The position numbers were made by a program, and so were the translations under genes. Positions 9,221 through 17,925 of a DNA stretch of 64,000 nucleotides are shown here, in pieces; position 1 is the stretch's first letter, and each line of letters begins with the position of its first letter. Source of the stretch: PALSA-894 sp963734185 (GTDB lineage Bacteria > Pseudomonadota > Alphaproteobacteria > Rhizobiales > Xanthobacteraceae); contig CAVTGA010000001.1 of assembly GCA_963734185.1 (NCBI GenBank), positions 744,001 to 808,000 on the forward strand, written 5' to 3'. Below the pieces are notes generated by a model, which ran no database searches, was not told where the DNA came from, and was given only the letters and a program-made list of their open reading frames with translations.

Positions 9221-10339
9221 TCATATTAATGAGACCATTGCGGCGCCGTGGCGTTCCAGCCGGCCGGCCAACTCCAGTTCCAGCAGTACCATGCGTACGA
9301 TGGCCGGCCTCGAGCCGGCAAGGCGGACCAGGTCGTCGATGCTCACGGGCGTCGGCCCGAGCAAAGCCACGATCCGGTCGCGCATGACGGCGTCGGGTTC
9401 GCCGGCGAAGATCGGCTCGCCCGGCGGTTCCGGCTCGCGCGCGGGGAGGTCGATCGGGCGGCCGAGGATCGGTTCGAGCACGGCGAGCACGTCGGCGGCT
9501 TCGGTGACCAGGGCCGCGCCCTGCTTGAGCAGCCCGTTGGTCCCTTCCGCGCGCGGATCGAGCGGCGAGCCCGGCACGGCGAAGACTTCGCGACCCTGTT
9601 CGAGCGCGAAACGCGCGGTGATGAGCGAGCCGGAACGCTTGGCTGCCTCGACCAGGACGATGCCGAGCGACAGGCCGGAAATCAGCCGGTTGCGCCGCGG
9701 GAAGTCGCGGGCACGCGGTTCCCAGCCGAACGGCATCTCGGAAAGCGCGGCGCCTTCGTCCAGCATCGAGTCGAGCAAACCGGCGTGCTCCTGCGGATAG
9801 ATGCGGTCGAGGCCGCCGGCGAGCACGGCGACGCTGCCGCTCGCGGCACTGGCCCGATGCGCCGCGGCATCGATGCCGCGGGCGAGCCCGGAGGCGATGA
9901 CGAAGCCCGCAGCGCCGATCGCGCGCGCCAGCCGCTCGGCCATGCGGACTCCGGCCGCCGAAGCATTGCGCGAACCGACGATCGCCACCATCGGGCGCGC
10001 CAGCGCGGCAAGATTGCCGCGCACCGCGATGACCGGCGGCGCGTCATCGATCGCCTGCAGGTAGCGCGGATAGTCGGCTTCGCCGGCCACGACGAACGCG
10101 GCGCCGAGCCGACGCGCCGCGCCAAGCTCGCGCTCGGCTTCCTCGGCCGAGCACACATGGACCGGGCGCAACGCGCCGCCGCGCCTGGCGAGCTCCGGCA
10201 GCGCGTCAAGCGCGGCGCGGGCGCCGCCATAGTGATTGATGAGGGAACGGAACGTGCGCGGGCCGACGTTCTCGCTGCGGATCAGCCGTAGCCAGTCGAT
10301 CCGCTGCTCGTCCGTGAGGAAAGTCCGCCGCTCGCTCAC
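9221..10339 (-). CDS. dprA: DNA-processing protein DprA
   Basis: Loads RecA onto incoming single-stranded DNA during natural transformation. The Rossmann-like core shows VAIVGSRNASAAG, FVIASGLARGIDAAAHRASA and VLAGGLDRIYPQEH in the expected order; the N-terminal helical part (LRLIRSENVGPRTFRSLI) and a C-terminal winged-helix (LLGPTPVSIDDLVRLAG to the end) complete the long form of the family. I place the start at GTG 10339, with AGGG eight bases upstream; a TTG at 10372 in the same frame would add 11 residues. Likely cotranscribed with plsY, pyrC' and pyrB upstream on the same strand. Confidence 0.93.
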   Translation of the reverse strand: MSERRTFLTDEQRIDWLRLIRSENVGPRTFRSLINHYGGARAALDALPELARRGGALRPVHVCSAEEAERELGAARRLGAAFVVAGEADYPRYLQAIDDAPPVIAVRGNLAALARPMVAIVGSRNASAAGVRMAERLARAIGAAGFVIASGLARGIDAAAHRASAASGSVAVLAGGLDRIYPQEHAGLLDSMLDEGAALSEMPFGWEPRARDFPRRNRLISGLSLGIVLVEAAKRSGSLITARFALEQGREVFAVPGSPLDPRAEGTNGLLKQGAALVTEAADVLAVLEPILGRPIDLPAREPEPPGEPIFAGEPDAVMRDRIVALLGPTPVSIDDLVRLAGSRPAIVRMVLLELELAGRLERHGAAMVSLI

Positions 10340-10416
10340 CGCCTCGACCCTGTGGGGTGAATTCCCGCACAAGTTCGGTCAAGTCGTGGTGCAACACAAG
10401 CGTGAAAGCGCGCGGC

Positions 10417-11031
10417 TCAGACCTCGGGACCCGGCGCCGCGGCCGTCTGCCCGATCCTGCTTTCCGTGCCGCCGGCGAGCCGCGCGATGTTGGACCGGTG
10501 CATGATCCAGACCAGCAGCGTGAGCAGTGCAAACAACATCGCCTCGCGGCGCAGATCGAGCCACCACAGCATCGGCGCCGTCGCGGTGCAGGCAATGAGC
10601 GAGGCGAGCGAGGAGTAGCGCGTCGCGGCCGCCAGCGCGAGCCAGATCGCGCCGTAGCCGAGCGTCGCCTGCCAGCTGAAGGCGATCAGGATCCCGATGA
10701 AGGTGGCCACACCCTTGCCGCCGCGAAATTTCAGCCAGAGCGGAAACAGGTGGCCGAGGAAGGCGCCGAGCCCGGCCAGGATCGCGAGATCGTCGCCGTA
10801 GCGACGGGCGAGCAGCACCGCGAGCGTGCCCTTGAGCACGTCGCCCAGCAGCGTTGCCGCGGCGATCCCCTTGCGGCCGGTGCGCAGCACGTTGGTGGCG
10901 CCGATGCTGCCGGAGCCGATGGAGCGGACGTCTTGCGTGCCGGCGAGCCGCGTGAAGATCAGGCCGAACGGGATCGAGCCGAGCAGATAGCCGAAGACGA
11001 GCGCCGCCGCATAAGCGGGAAGATCGCTCAT
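10417..11031 (-). CDS. plsY: Acyl-phosphate glycerol-3-phosphate acyltransferase PlsY
   Basis: Integral membrane enzyme that moves the acyl group from acyl-phosphate to glycerol-3-phosphate, the first step of phospholipid synthesis. 204 residues with several membrane helices and the family motifs GSGSIGATNVLR (39-50) and HLFPLWLKFRGGKGVAT. The ATG start overlaps the pyrC' stop by four bases (ATGA), which indicates translational coupling. The first 16 residues form a membrane helix. Confidence 0.95.
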   Translation of the reverse strand: MSDLPAYAAALVFGYLLGSIPFGLIFTRLAGTQDVRSIGSGSIGATNVLRTGRKGIAAATLLGDVLKGTLAVLLARRYGDDLAILAGLGAFLGHLFPLWLKFRGGKGVATFIGILIAFSWQATLGYGAIWLALAAATRYSSLASLIACTATAPMLWWLDLRREAMLFALLTLLVWIMHRSNIARLAGGTESRIGQTAAAPGPEV

Positions 11032-12350
11032 GGGCGCGCACCGTATTCGTACACCGTGCGCCCTGCAACGATGGTGCGCAGCACGCGCCCTTGCAGGCGC
11101 GCCTCGTCGAACGGCGTGTTCTTGCACTTCGACTTGAGCTCGGCCGGATCGAGCACCCAGGGCGCATCGATGTCGGCGACGATGACGTCGGCCGGCGCGC
11201 CGGCCTTGAGCGTGCCGCCCGACAGGCGGAGCAGTTCGGCCGGGCGGGTCGACATCGCCTTGAGCAGCGTGAGCAGTGAAACCTCGCCGGAGTGCACCAG
11301 CCGCAGGCCGGCCGCCAGCATGGTCTCGAGCCCGATGGCGCCGGGTGCCGCCTCGGCGAAGGGCAGGCGCTTGGTCTCGACGTCCTGCGGGTTGTGGTCC
11401 GACATCACCACGTCGAGCAGGCCTTCGGCCAGCGCCGCGACCAGCACGGCGCGGTCCTCCTCGGCGCGCAAGGGCGGCGCCATCTTGAAGAAGGTCCGGT
11501 AGGAGCCGATGTCGACCTCGTTGAGGGTGAGATGGTTGACCGAGGCCGCGGCCGTGACCGGCAATCCGCCGTCCTTCGCGCGCCGCAGCACGTCGAGGGA
11601 TTCCGCGCAGGTGATCGAGGCGGCGTGATAGCGCGCTTCGCACAGCGCCACGAGCCGCATGTCGCGCTCGAGCATGATGGTTTCCGACGCCTTCGGGATG
11701 CCGAACAGGCCGACGCGGGCGGCGAACTCGCCCTCGTTCATCACGCCGTCGCCGATCAGGTCGGGGTCTTCGGTGTGATGGACGACGAGCGCGTCGAAGT
11801 CGGCGGCGTAGGAGAGCGCGCGCCGCATCACCAGCGCATTGGTCACGCTGCGGGCGCCGTCGGTGAAGGCGACCGCGCCGGCGGCCTTGAGCAGGCCGAT
11901 CTCGGCCATCTCGTTGCCATGCAGTCCTTTGGTCAGCGCCGCCATCGGGTGGACGTGCACGATCGCGGTGTCGCGCGCGCGCCGCAGCAGAAAGTCGACG
12001 ATCGCCGGATCGTCGATCACCGGATTGGTGTCGGGCTGGCACACGATGGTGGTGACCCCGCCGGCCGCCGCCGCCTGGCTCGCGGAGGCGAGCGTTTCGC
12101 GGTGCTCCGCGCCGGGCTCGCCGATGAATGCGCGCATGTCGACGAGGCCGGGCGCGACCAGCCTGCCCTTGCAGTCGATGATCTCGGTGCCTTCCGGAAC
12201 GCCGGCGGCGCGGATGCCCTTCTGCGCCTCGCGGATCGCGCCGTCGGCGATCAGCAGGTCGCCGGGAAAGTCCAGACCGCGCGCCGGATCGACGATGCGC
12301 GCGTTGGTGAGCAGGATCGGGCGGCGGTCTGACAACATGACTGACTTCAC
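11028..12350 (-). CDS. pyrC: Dihydroorotase-family protein, probably the inactive PyrC'/PyrX type
   Basis: 440 residues, with the amidohydrolase fold of class I dihydroorotase. The first metal motif, normally DxHxHxRxPG, reads DMRAFIGEPG at 71-80, so both zinc-binding His are missing. The second His region reads RYHAASITCAES instead of HICHVST-like; SDHNPQDVETK keeps the late Asp. In Pseudomonas a similar non-catalytic PyrC' partner is needed to assemble aspartate transcarbamoylase, and I infer that role here. Starts at GTG, overlapping the pyrB stop by four bases (GTGA); ends overlapping plsY. A functional dihydroorotase would then have to be encoded elsewhere. Confidence 0.88.
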   Translation of the reverse strand: MKSVMLSDRRPILLTNARIVDPARGLDFPGDLLIADGAIREAQKGIRAAGVPEGTEIIDCKGRLVAPGLVDMRAFIGEPGAEHRETLASASQAAAAGGVTTIVCQPDTNPVIDDPAIVDFLLRRARDTAIVHVHPMAALTKGLHGNEMAEIGLLKAAGAVAFTDGARSVTNALVMRRALSYAADFDALVVHHTEDPDLIGDGVMNEGEFAARVGLFGIPKASETIMLERDMRLVALCEARYHAASITCAESLDVLRRAKDGGLPVTAAASVNHLTLNEVDIGSYRTFFKMAPPLRAEEDRAVLVAALAEGLLDVVMSDHNPQDVETKRLPFAEAAPGAIGLETMLAAGLRLVHSGEVSLLTLLKAMSTRPAELLRLSGGTLKAGAPADVIVADIDAPWVLDPAELKSKCKNTPFDEARLQGRVLRTIVAGRTVYEYGARP

Positions 12351-13300
12351 GCGTTCGGCAGGCTGCGCGACAGCACTTCCAGCACCGCCATGCGCACCGC
12401 GACGCCCATTTCAACCTGTTCGCGGATCAGCGACTGTGCGCCGTCGGCGACGGCGCTATCGATCTCGACGCCGCGGTTCATCGGCCCGGGATGCATGACC
12501 AGCGCGTCGGCCTTGGCGTAGCCGAGCTTCTTCTGATCGAGCCCGAAATAGTGGAAGTATTCCTGCACCGAGGGCACGAACGAGCCGTTCATGCGCTCGC
12601 GCTGCAGGCGCAGCATCATGACGATGTCGGCGCCTTTGAGCCCCTCGCGCATGTCGCGCGAGACCTCGACGCCGAAGCGCTCGATGCCGGGCGGCAGCAG
12701 CGTCGAGGGAGCCACGACGCGCACGCGCGCGCCGAGCGTGTTAAGCAGGATGATGTTCGAGCGCGCGACGCGCGAATGCAGGATGTCGCCGCAGATGGTC
12801 ACGATCAGGCCTTCGATGCGGCCCTTGTTGCGGCGGATGGTGAGCGCATCGAGCAGCGCCTGGGTCGGGTGCTCGTGCGCGCCGTCGCCGGCGTTGATCA
12901 CCGCGCAATCGACCTTCTGGGCGAGCAGCTCGACCGCGCCCGAGGACTGGTGGCGCACCACCAGGAGATCGGGCCGCATGGCGTTGAGCGTCATCGCGGT
13001 GTCGATCAGGGTCTCGCCCTTTTTCAGCGAGGAGTTGCCGACCGCCATGTTCATGACGTCGGCGCCCAGGCGCTTTCCGGCGAGCTCGAAGGAGGATTGG
13101 GTGCGGGTCGAGGCCTCGAAGAACAGGTTGATCAAGGTGCGGCCGCGCAGCGAGGAGCGTTTCTTCTCGATCTGCCGGTTGAGATCGACGTATTCGCCGG
13201 CGAGGTCGAGCAGGCCGACGATGTCGTCTTGGGAAAGCCCTGCGATCCCCAGCAGGTGGCGGCGGCTGAGGACGAACGACGGCTTGGGGACAAGGTTCAT
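12347..13300 (-). CDS. pyrB: Aspartate carbamoyltransferase catalytic subunit
   Basis: Joins carbamoyl phosphate and aspartate in pyrimidine synthesis. 317 residues. Carbamoyl-phosphate loop STRT at 64-67 (FFEASTRTQSSFELAG), HPTQ at 144-147 and HPGPMNRG near residue 262 are all present. ATG at 13300. No pyrI regulatory subunit is nearby; the gene overlaps pyrC', the arrangement seen where a dihydroorotase-like protein is part of the enzyme complex. First gene of the minus-strand set pyrB-pyrC'-plsY-dprA. Confidence 0.96.
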   Translation of the reverse strand: MNLVPKPSFVLSRRHLLGIAGLSQDDIVGLLDLAGEYVDLNRQIEKKRSSLRGRTLINLFFEASTRTQSSFELAGKRLGADVMNMAVGNSSLKKGETLIDTAMTLNAMRPDLLVVRHQSSGAVELLAQKVDCAVINAGDGAHEHPTQALLDALTIRRNKGRIEGLIVTICGDILHSRVARSNIILLNTLGARVRVVAPSTLLPPGIERFGVEVSRDMREGLKGADIVMMLRLQRERMNGSFVPSVQEYFHYFGLDQKKLGYAKADALVMHPGPMNRGVEIDSAVADGAQSLIREQVEMGVAVRMAVLEVLSRSLPNA

Positions 13301-13476
13301 TAAAGCGACCCCTATAGGCGGAGTCGAACCGAGGGGGCAAGCGTTGGAATCCGGCGATGGGGAGTTTCACACAGCCGCTAGGTTGATTGGTTGAAGGAAT
13401 TAAGTTCTACTTTTCCTAGCATCAGCGCAACCCGTATTCGTGTTGGTGCGCAACGTAACGGAAAATTAAGCATAGA

Positions 13477-13887
13477 TTGGCTACCGTGAGCGTTATCGAG
13501 GGATATTTCATCGGAGTCCACGACGCCAAGGTGGTTGGCCTCATCATTGATCTTGATAAGGCCCTTGCTGAGGCACACAGAGCCAACGATGAAGAGGGTA
13601 AGGAGGCGCTACGCCGCATATTCTTTCTTCATTTTCAGAAAAAGTTGCTCAACATGACTTCCTCGGAACTGACAAGACACCTCGAAAGTTTAATTGGTTG
13701 GCACGAGCACAATAATTGGAGAATCTTTAAGACGATCGACGAGCCTTGCTTAGCTTTTGCGGCACAAAAAGGCCCACAAGATGCGGTGTCGTTGATGGCC
13801 TTGGGAATTTGTTATCGGTTCCCGCCGGGAGGGCCGGAAGCCTGGTGGCGGAACGACATCAAACCACGCGTGGAGAAGCTAAGATGA
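13477..13887 (+). CDS. Hypothetical protein, upstream partner of a coupled pair
   Basis: 136 residues if read from TTG 13477; a GTG at 13486 is also possible. No family recognised. Helical and charged, with Trp-rich stretches (IGWHEHNNWRIF, EAWWRNDI). The stop overlaps the next start (ATGA), so the two are translated together. Base use is more AT-rich than in the neighbouring pyrB and acyl-CoA dehydrogenase, as expected of a recently acquired pair. The function cannot be inferred. Confidence 0.5.
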   Translation: MATVSVIEGYFIGVHDAKVVGLIIDLDKALAEAHRANDEEGKEALRRIFFLHFQKKLLNMTSSELTRHLESLIGWHEHNNWRIFKTIDEPCLAFAAQKGPQDAVSLMALGICYRFPPGGPEAWWRNDIKPRVEKLR

Positions 13888-14093
13888 CAGCGCGTGATAT
13901 CCTCCGCACCGATTTGGAAAGTCTCGTTCCGCGCTCGGCCGGAAAGCGACGTCCGTTGCCTCAAGGGCACGGCGTGACAGAAGGTGAATATACGCTTGAA
14001 GCAAGCTTCCGTGTCCTGCTGCAGCACTCCGTTGCCCCGCTCGATGAGGAGCTCATGGCTATCCTGAAGCAGCATGCAAACAAGAAGGAGTGA
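13884..14093 (+). CDS. Small hypothetical protein coupled to the preceding gene
   Basis: 69 residues starting at an ATG that overlaps the previous TGA. The middle reads PLPQGHGVTEGEYTLEASFR and the end is helical (DEELMAILKQHANKKE). No homologue recognised. The coupling and similar base composition suggest a two-gene unit, perhaps a two-component defence or toxin-antitoxin-like module, but nothing in the sequence shows that directly. Confidence 0.5.
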   Translation: MTARDILRTDLESLVPRSAGKRRPLPQGHGVTEGEYTLEASFRVLLQHSVAPLDEELMAILKQHANKKE

Positions 14094-14267
14094 CTTGCTG
14101 CTGTGAAGTGGCTGATACTGTACGCGGATCTTATCGGTGGGACCCTCGGGGTCATAGGCTCTATCATATTGGCATGTTGGTAGCCGCCTTCGTCTTTATG
14201 AACTCTTGCTACGGGCCTTAGAATTATCGGCGAATGAGCCGATCGGTTGAAAGCGAAGGGGCGGAGC

Positions 14268-15911
14268 GTGGAAAGCAGATACCGCTTCGACACCCACGAG
14301 GTGTTCAACCAGTCGCCGCCGTTCGCGGACGTCGATCTCTACGCGCTCGACCGGCCGCTGCAGGACGCGGTCGCGGCCAATGGCGGCAAGGAGGATGCGG
14401 TGCTGTCGGAATTCGGCCGGCATTGGGGCTCGGCCGCAATGCTGGACCAGGCACGGCTCGCCAACGAGAACACGCCGAAGCTGAAGACCTTCGACACCAA
14501 GGGCAACCGCAGCGACGTGGTCGAGTTCCATCCGGCCTATCATCATTTCATGGCCGAAAGCATGCGCGCCGGCCTGCATGCGTCGATGTGGACGCCGCAC
14601 GGGCGCGCCGCGCCGCCGGCCGAGGTCGCGCGCGGCGCGCGCTTCTACATGGTCAATGCGGTCGAGCAGGGCCACCTCTGTCCGATCACCATGACGCGCG
14701 CGGCGGTGGGCGCGCTTGGCGTCGAGCCGGCGCTGCTCGAGCAGCTGGCGCCGAAGATCCTGTCGCGCGACTACGATCCGAGCTTCAGGCCGTGGTGGGA
14801 GAAGTCCGCGATCACGCTCGGCATGGGCATGACCGAGAAGCAGGGCGGCACCGACGTGCGCGCCAACACCACGACGGCGCAGCCGGCCGGTGACGGATAC
14901 CTGATCACCGGCCACAAGTGGTTCATGTCGGCGCCGATGTGCGACGCCTTCCTGGTGCTGGCGCAGGCGCCCGGCGGATTGACCTGTTTCCTGATGCCGC
15001 GCTTCACGCCTGACGGCCAGGTCAACGCGCTGCGCTTCCAGCGCCTGAAGGACAAGCTCGGCAACCGCTCGAATGCCTCCTCCGAGGTGGAGTTCGCCGG
15101 CGCCTTCGCCTGGCGCGTCGGCGAGGAAGGCAAGGGCGTGCGCACCATCATCGAGATGGTGCAACTGACCCGGCTCGACTGCGCCGTCGCTTCCGCCGGG
15201 CAGATGCGCATGGCGCTGGCCCACGCGGTGCACCACGCGCGTCACCGCACCGTGTTCCAGCGTCGCCTCGCCGATCAACCGATGATGCGGGCGGTGCAGG
15301 CCGACCTTGCGCTCGAGCTCGAAGGCATGGTCGCGCTGGTGTTCCGCCTGTGCCGCTCGTTCGACCGTGCGGGAAGCGACGCGCGCGAGGCGGCGCGTGC
15401 GCGCCTGCTCACGCCCGCGATCAAATACTGGGTGTGCAAGCGCTCGCCCGGCTTCATCTACGAGGCGATGGAGTGCCTCGGCGGCAACGGCTATGTCGAG
15501 GAGGGCATGCTGGCGCGGCTCTATCGCGAGGCGCCGCTCAACGCGATCTGGGAAGGCTGCGGCAACGTGATGTGCCTCGACGTGCTGCGCGCGCTGGGGC
15601 GCGAAGGCGAGGCGGCAAGCGGCGTGCTCGGCGAGCTGATGGCTGCGCGGGAGTTGCCCGGCGCCGCCGAGGCCGCCGCCTTCATCGCCAAGACGCTGAC
15701 TGCGGCGGACGGCGAAGCGCGCGCGCGGGCAGCAGTTGAACAGCTCGCCATGCTGGCCGCAACCGCGGCGCTGGCGGAGAGTGTCTCGCCCGCGATCGCC
15801 GAGGCTTTTGCCCGTACCCGGCTGATGCAGCCGCGCGGCGCGACGTTCGGCACCGCCGACCTGTCGGCGCGCGAATCGACGGAACTCCTGGACCGGGCGC
15901 TTGCGGGCTGA
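14268..15911 (+). CDS. AidB-like acyl-CoA dehydrogenase family protein
   Basis: About 547 residues, the length of the AidB/isovaleryl-CoA dehydrogenase-like family. FAD-binding acyl-CoA dehydrogenase motifs: GMTEKQGGTDVRANTT and the downstream GHKWFMSAPMCDAFLVLAQ; the C-terminal helical domain shows ECLGGNGYVEEGMLARLYRE and APLNAIWEGCGNVMCLDVLR, which are typical of AidB. E. coli AidB binds DNA and protects against alkylation damage; other members are catabolic, so the substrate is open. Start at GTG 14268, preceded by AAGGGGCGGAG; an in-frame TTG 21 bases upstream is less likely. Stands alone on the plus strand. Confidence 0.9.
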   Translation: MESRYRFDTHEVFNQSPPFADVDLYALDRPLQDAVAANGGKEDAVLSEFGRHWGSAAMLDQARLANENTPKLKTFDTKGNRSDVVEFHPAYHHFMAESMRAGLHASMWTPHGRAAPPAEVARGARFYMVNAVEQGHLCPITMTRAAVGALGVEPALLEQLAPKILSRDYDPSFRPWWEKSAITLGMGMTEKQGGTDVRANTTTAQPAGDGYLITGHKWFMSAPMCDAFLVLAQAPGGLTCFLMPRFTPDGQVNALRFQRLKDKLGNRSNASSEVEFAGAFAWRVGEEGKGVRTIIEMVQLTRLDCAVASAGQMRMALAHAVHHARHRTVFQRRLADQPMMRAVQADLALELEGMVALVFRLCRSFDRAGSDAREAARARLLTPAIKYWVCKRSPGFIYEAMECLGGNGYVEEGMLARLYREAPLNAIWEGCGNVMCLDVLRALGREGEAASGVLGELMAARELPGAAEAAAFIAKTLTAADGEARARAAVEQLAMLAATAALAESVSPAIAEAFARTRLMQPRGATFGTADLSARESTELLDRALAG

Positions 15912-15987
15912 CGGAACTCCGCCCGGCTGTCGCGCGTTGTTGCTCTTGAGACCGCCCATGCGCGGTTCCTCGTTTCAGGAGATCAAC

Positions 15988-16377
15988 ATGAACAAGCTCA
16001 TGGCGATCGGTTTTGCCAGTGTGCTCGCCCTCGGCGTGGCATCGCCGGCCGTTGCCGCGCCGGTGATGTCGAGCACGCAGGCCGTCAAGGCGACGGCGCC
16101 CGACCACGTCACCGACGTGCAGTGGCGCCGCGGCCGTAACATCGGGCCGGCCATCGCGGCCGGTGCGATCCTCGGCGCCACCGCGGGCGTGATCGCCGGT
16201 GCGACCGCGTATCCGTATTATTACGATCGTCCGTATTACGGCCCGACCTATCCGCCGGGTTACTATGAGGCGCCGGTTGCGACCTACGAATACGCCCCCG
16301 GCCCCACGTATTACGCACCGCAGTACGCGCCGCGCTATTACGGCGGAAGCTGCCGCGACGATCGCTATTGTAACTAG
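15988..16377 (+). CDS. Exported Tyr/Pro-rich small protein
   Basis: 129 residues. Signal peptide MNKLMAIGFASVLALGVASP with an Ala-x-Ala cleavage site near residue 24; a Gly/Ala-rich stretch (IGPAIAAGAILGATAGVIAG) that could be a glycine-zipper segment; then a tail very rich in Tyr and Pro with repeated YY and YAP units, ending CRDDRYCN. Common in Rhizobiales as BA14K-like or glycine-zipper small envelope proteins; function unknown. AGGAG lies 8 bases before the ATG. A bidirectional hairpin follows it. Confidence 0.75.
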   Translation: MNKLMAIGFASVLALGVASPAVAAPVMSSTQAVKATAPDHVTDVQWRRGRNIGPAIAAGAILGATAGVIAGATAYPYYYDRPYYGPTYPPGYYEAPVATYEYAPGPTYYAPQYAPRYYGGSCRDDRYCN

Positions 16378-16396
16378 GGTAACGCGCAACTGAGTG

Positions 16397-16436
16397 CGCA
16401 GGGCGGATCGGACGATTCGCCCTGCGTTTGCGCGTC
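16397..16436. terminator. Bidirectional hairpin terminator between converging genes
   Basis: CGCAGGGCG and CGCCCTGCG form the stem around a 13-base loop, with TTTG after the plus-strand arm. It lies after the exported Tyr/Pro-rich gene and at the very end of the AEC transporter gene, so it may serve both. Confidence 0.5.
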
Positions 16437-17361
16437 AGCGCGCGACCAGCGCGATGGCGAGCGGCATCGTGGCGGCGGCCAGGATCGTCTCCACGGTGAG
16501 GATTTGCGCCATCAGCGGCGCATCGCCGCCTAATTGTCGCGCCAGCAGATAGGAATTCGAGGCCGCCGGCACCGCCGCGCAGCATGCGACCACCACCAGG
16601 CTTGCACCGTTCAGCCCACAAGCGGTCGCGATACCGATCGCCATGGCGGGCATCAGGACGAGCTTCAGCACCGTGGTGAGCAGCGTCAGCGCGCCGGGCC
16701 GGATCAGTTCCCCGATGCGCAGCCCCGCGCCCACGATCAACAGGCCGAGCGCGAGCGAAGAACGTCCAAGCGCGTTGATGAAGGTGATGACCGGTTGGGG
16801 AATCGCATCTGCGACCGGATTGAGCGCGATGCCGACGGCGCAGGCCCAGATGAACGGGTTCTGCGCGATCCCGCGCAGCACCGCGCGCCAGTCCGGCTCG
16901 CGCGGCGAGGCGTAGCGCACCAGCACCCACACGCACAGCACGTTGAGCACCGGCGTCATTGCCACCAGCGCGACCGAGGCGAGCGCAAGGCCGACATCGC
17001 CGTAGAGGTTGCCGGCAACCGGCAGCGCCACGAAGGTCTGCCAGCGGGTCGCGCCCTGGAACATCGAGGTGAACGCCGCTCCGGAGACGCCGCGCGCCGC
17101 GAGCAGCGGGCGCAGCGCCAGGCACAGCGCCGCCATCAGCAGCACCGCGGCGAGCAAGGTTCCGCCGACCGCCACGACCGGCACTTTGGCGAGATCGGCG
17201 CGCGCCAACGTCTCGATCAGCAGCGCCGGGAACATCACGTAATACAGCAGGCGTTCCAAACCGATCCAATGCTCGTCCTCCGAGATCAGCAGGCGACGCA
17301 GGACATAGCCGGCGGCGATCAGCAGGAAGACGGGGAGAAGGGCAGCGAAGACCGCTGACAT
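16435..17361 (-). CDS. AEC (auxin efflux carrier) family transporter
   Basis: 308 residues with about ten hydrophobic segments in two halves, as in the AEC family of secondary carriers of organic acids. Typical N-terminus LLPVFLLIAAGYVLRRLL and the mid-protein motif GLRIGELIRPGALTLLTTVL and KLVLMPAMAIGIA. The ATG at 17361 fits the first membrane helix; the open frame further upstream overlaps ruvX and is not needed. Starts 4 bp after the ruvX stop, so the two are probably cotranscribed. Substrate unknown; malonate or another dicarboxylate is plausible. Confidence 0.88.
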   Translation of the reverse strand: MSAVFAALLPVFLLIAAGYVLRRLLISEDEHWIGLERLLYYVMFPALLIETLARADLAKVPVVAVGGTLLAAVLLMAALCLALRPLLAARGVSGAAFTSMFQGATRWQTFVALPVAGNLYGDVGLALASVALVAMTPVLNVLCVWVLVRYASPREPDWRAVLRGIAQNPFIWACAVGIALNPVADAIPQPVITFINALGRSSLALGLLIVGAGLRIGELIRPGALTLLTTVLKLVLMPAMAIGIATACGLNGASLVVVACCAAVPAASNSYLLARQLGGDAPLMAQILTVETILAAATMPLAIALVAR

Positions 17362-17365
17362 GGAT

Positions 17366-17842
17366 TCAGGCCGAGAGGTTCGCGAGCCGGTCGAGCGCGC
17401 CCTGCAGGATGAAAGCCGCGGCATGCTGATCGATGACCTTGGCGCGGCGCGCGCGGCTCGCGTCGGCCGCGATCAAATCGCGCTCGACCGCGGCGGTCGA
17501 CAGCCGTTCGTCCCACAGCGCGATCGGCAGGTCGGTGAGCTTGCTGAGGTTGCGGGCGAAAGCGCGCGTCGACTGCGCGCGCGGGCCCTCCGTGCCGTCC
17601 ATGTTGATCGGCAGCCCGAGCACGAAACCGACCGCGCGCCGCTCGGCCGCAAGGGCCAGCAGCCGAGCCGCATCCTCGGCAAAACGCTTGCGGCCGACCG
17701 TTTCGACCGCCGTGGCGAGCCGCCGGTCGGGATCGCTCGCCGCAACGCCGATGGTCTTGGTGCCGAGGTCGAGCCCGATCAGCGCGCCGCGCGCGGGCAG
17801 GCGAGCGGCGGCCTCTACCAGCGGAGCGACAGGGGCGGTCAT
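17366..17842 (-). CDS. ruvX: Putative Holliday junction resolvase RuvX (YqgF)
   Basis: 158 residues, RNase H-like fold. First acidic motif LIGLDLGTKTIGVA (Asp25), then FVLGLPINMDGTEGPRA, LPIALWDERLSTAAVER and the final VIDQHAAAFILQ, which together give the expected set of acidic catalytic residues. Proposed to resolve recombination junctions or to act in 16S rRNA 5'-end processing. Start ATG 17842 (MTAPVAPLVE). Upstream of the AEC gene on the same strand. Confidence 0.92.
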   Translation of the reverse strand: MTAPVAPLVEAAARLPARGALIGLDLGTKTIGVAASDPDRRLATAVETVGRKRFAEDAARLLALAAERRAVGFVLGLPINMDGTEGPRAQSTRAFARNLSKLTDLPIALWDERLSTAAVERDLIAADASRARRAKVIDQHAAAFILQGALDRLANLSA

Positions 17843-17925
17843 GCGCTTCTCGTAGCACGCGCGATTGATCCGGAGAACGCCGGCACTATGCTGGCGCAAC
17901 GTCTCGCCAACGATAAGGATACGCC

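Noticed and set aside
14196..15959. Long minus-strand frame over the AidB-like gene
   Set aside because: Antisense shadow of a clear acyl-CoA dehydrogenase-type gene; composition only.
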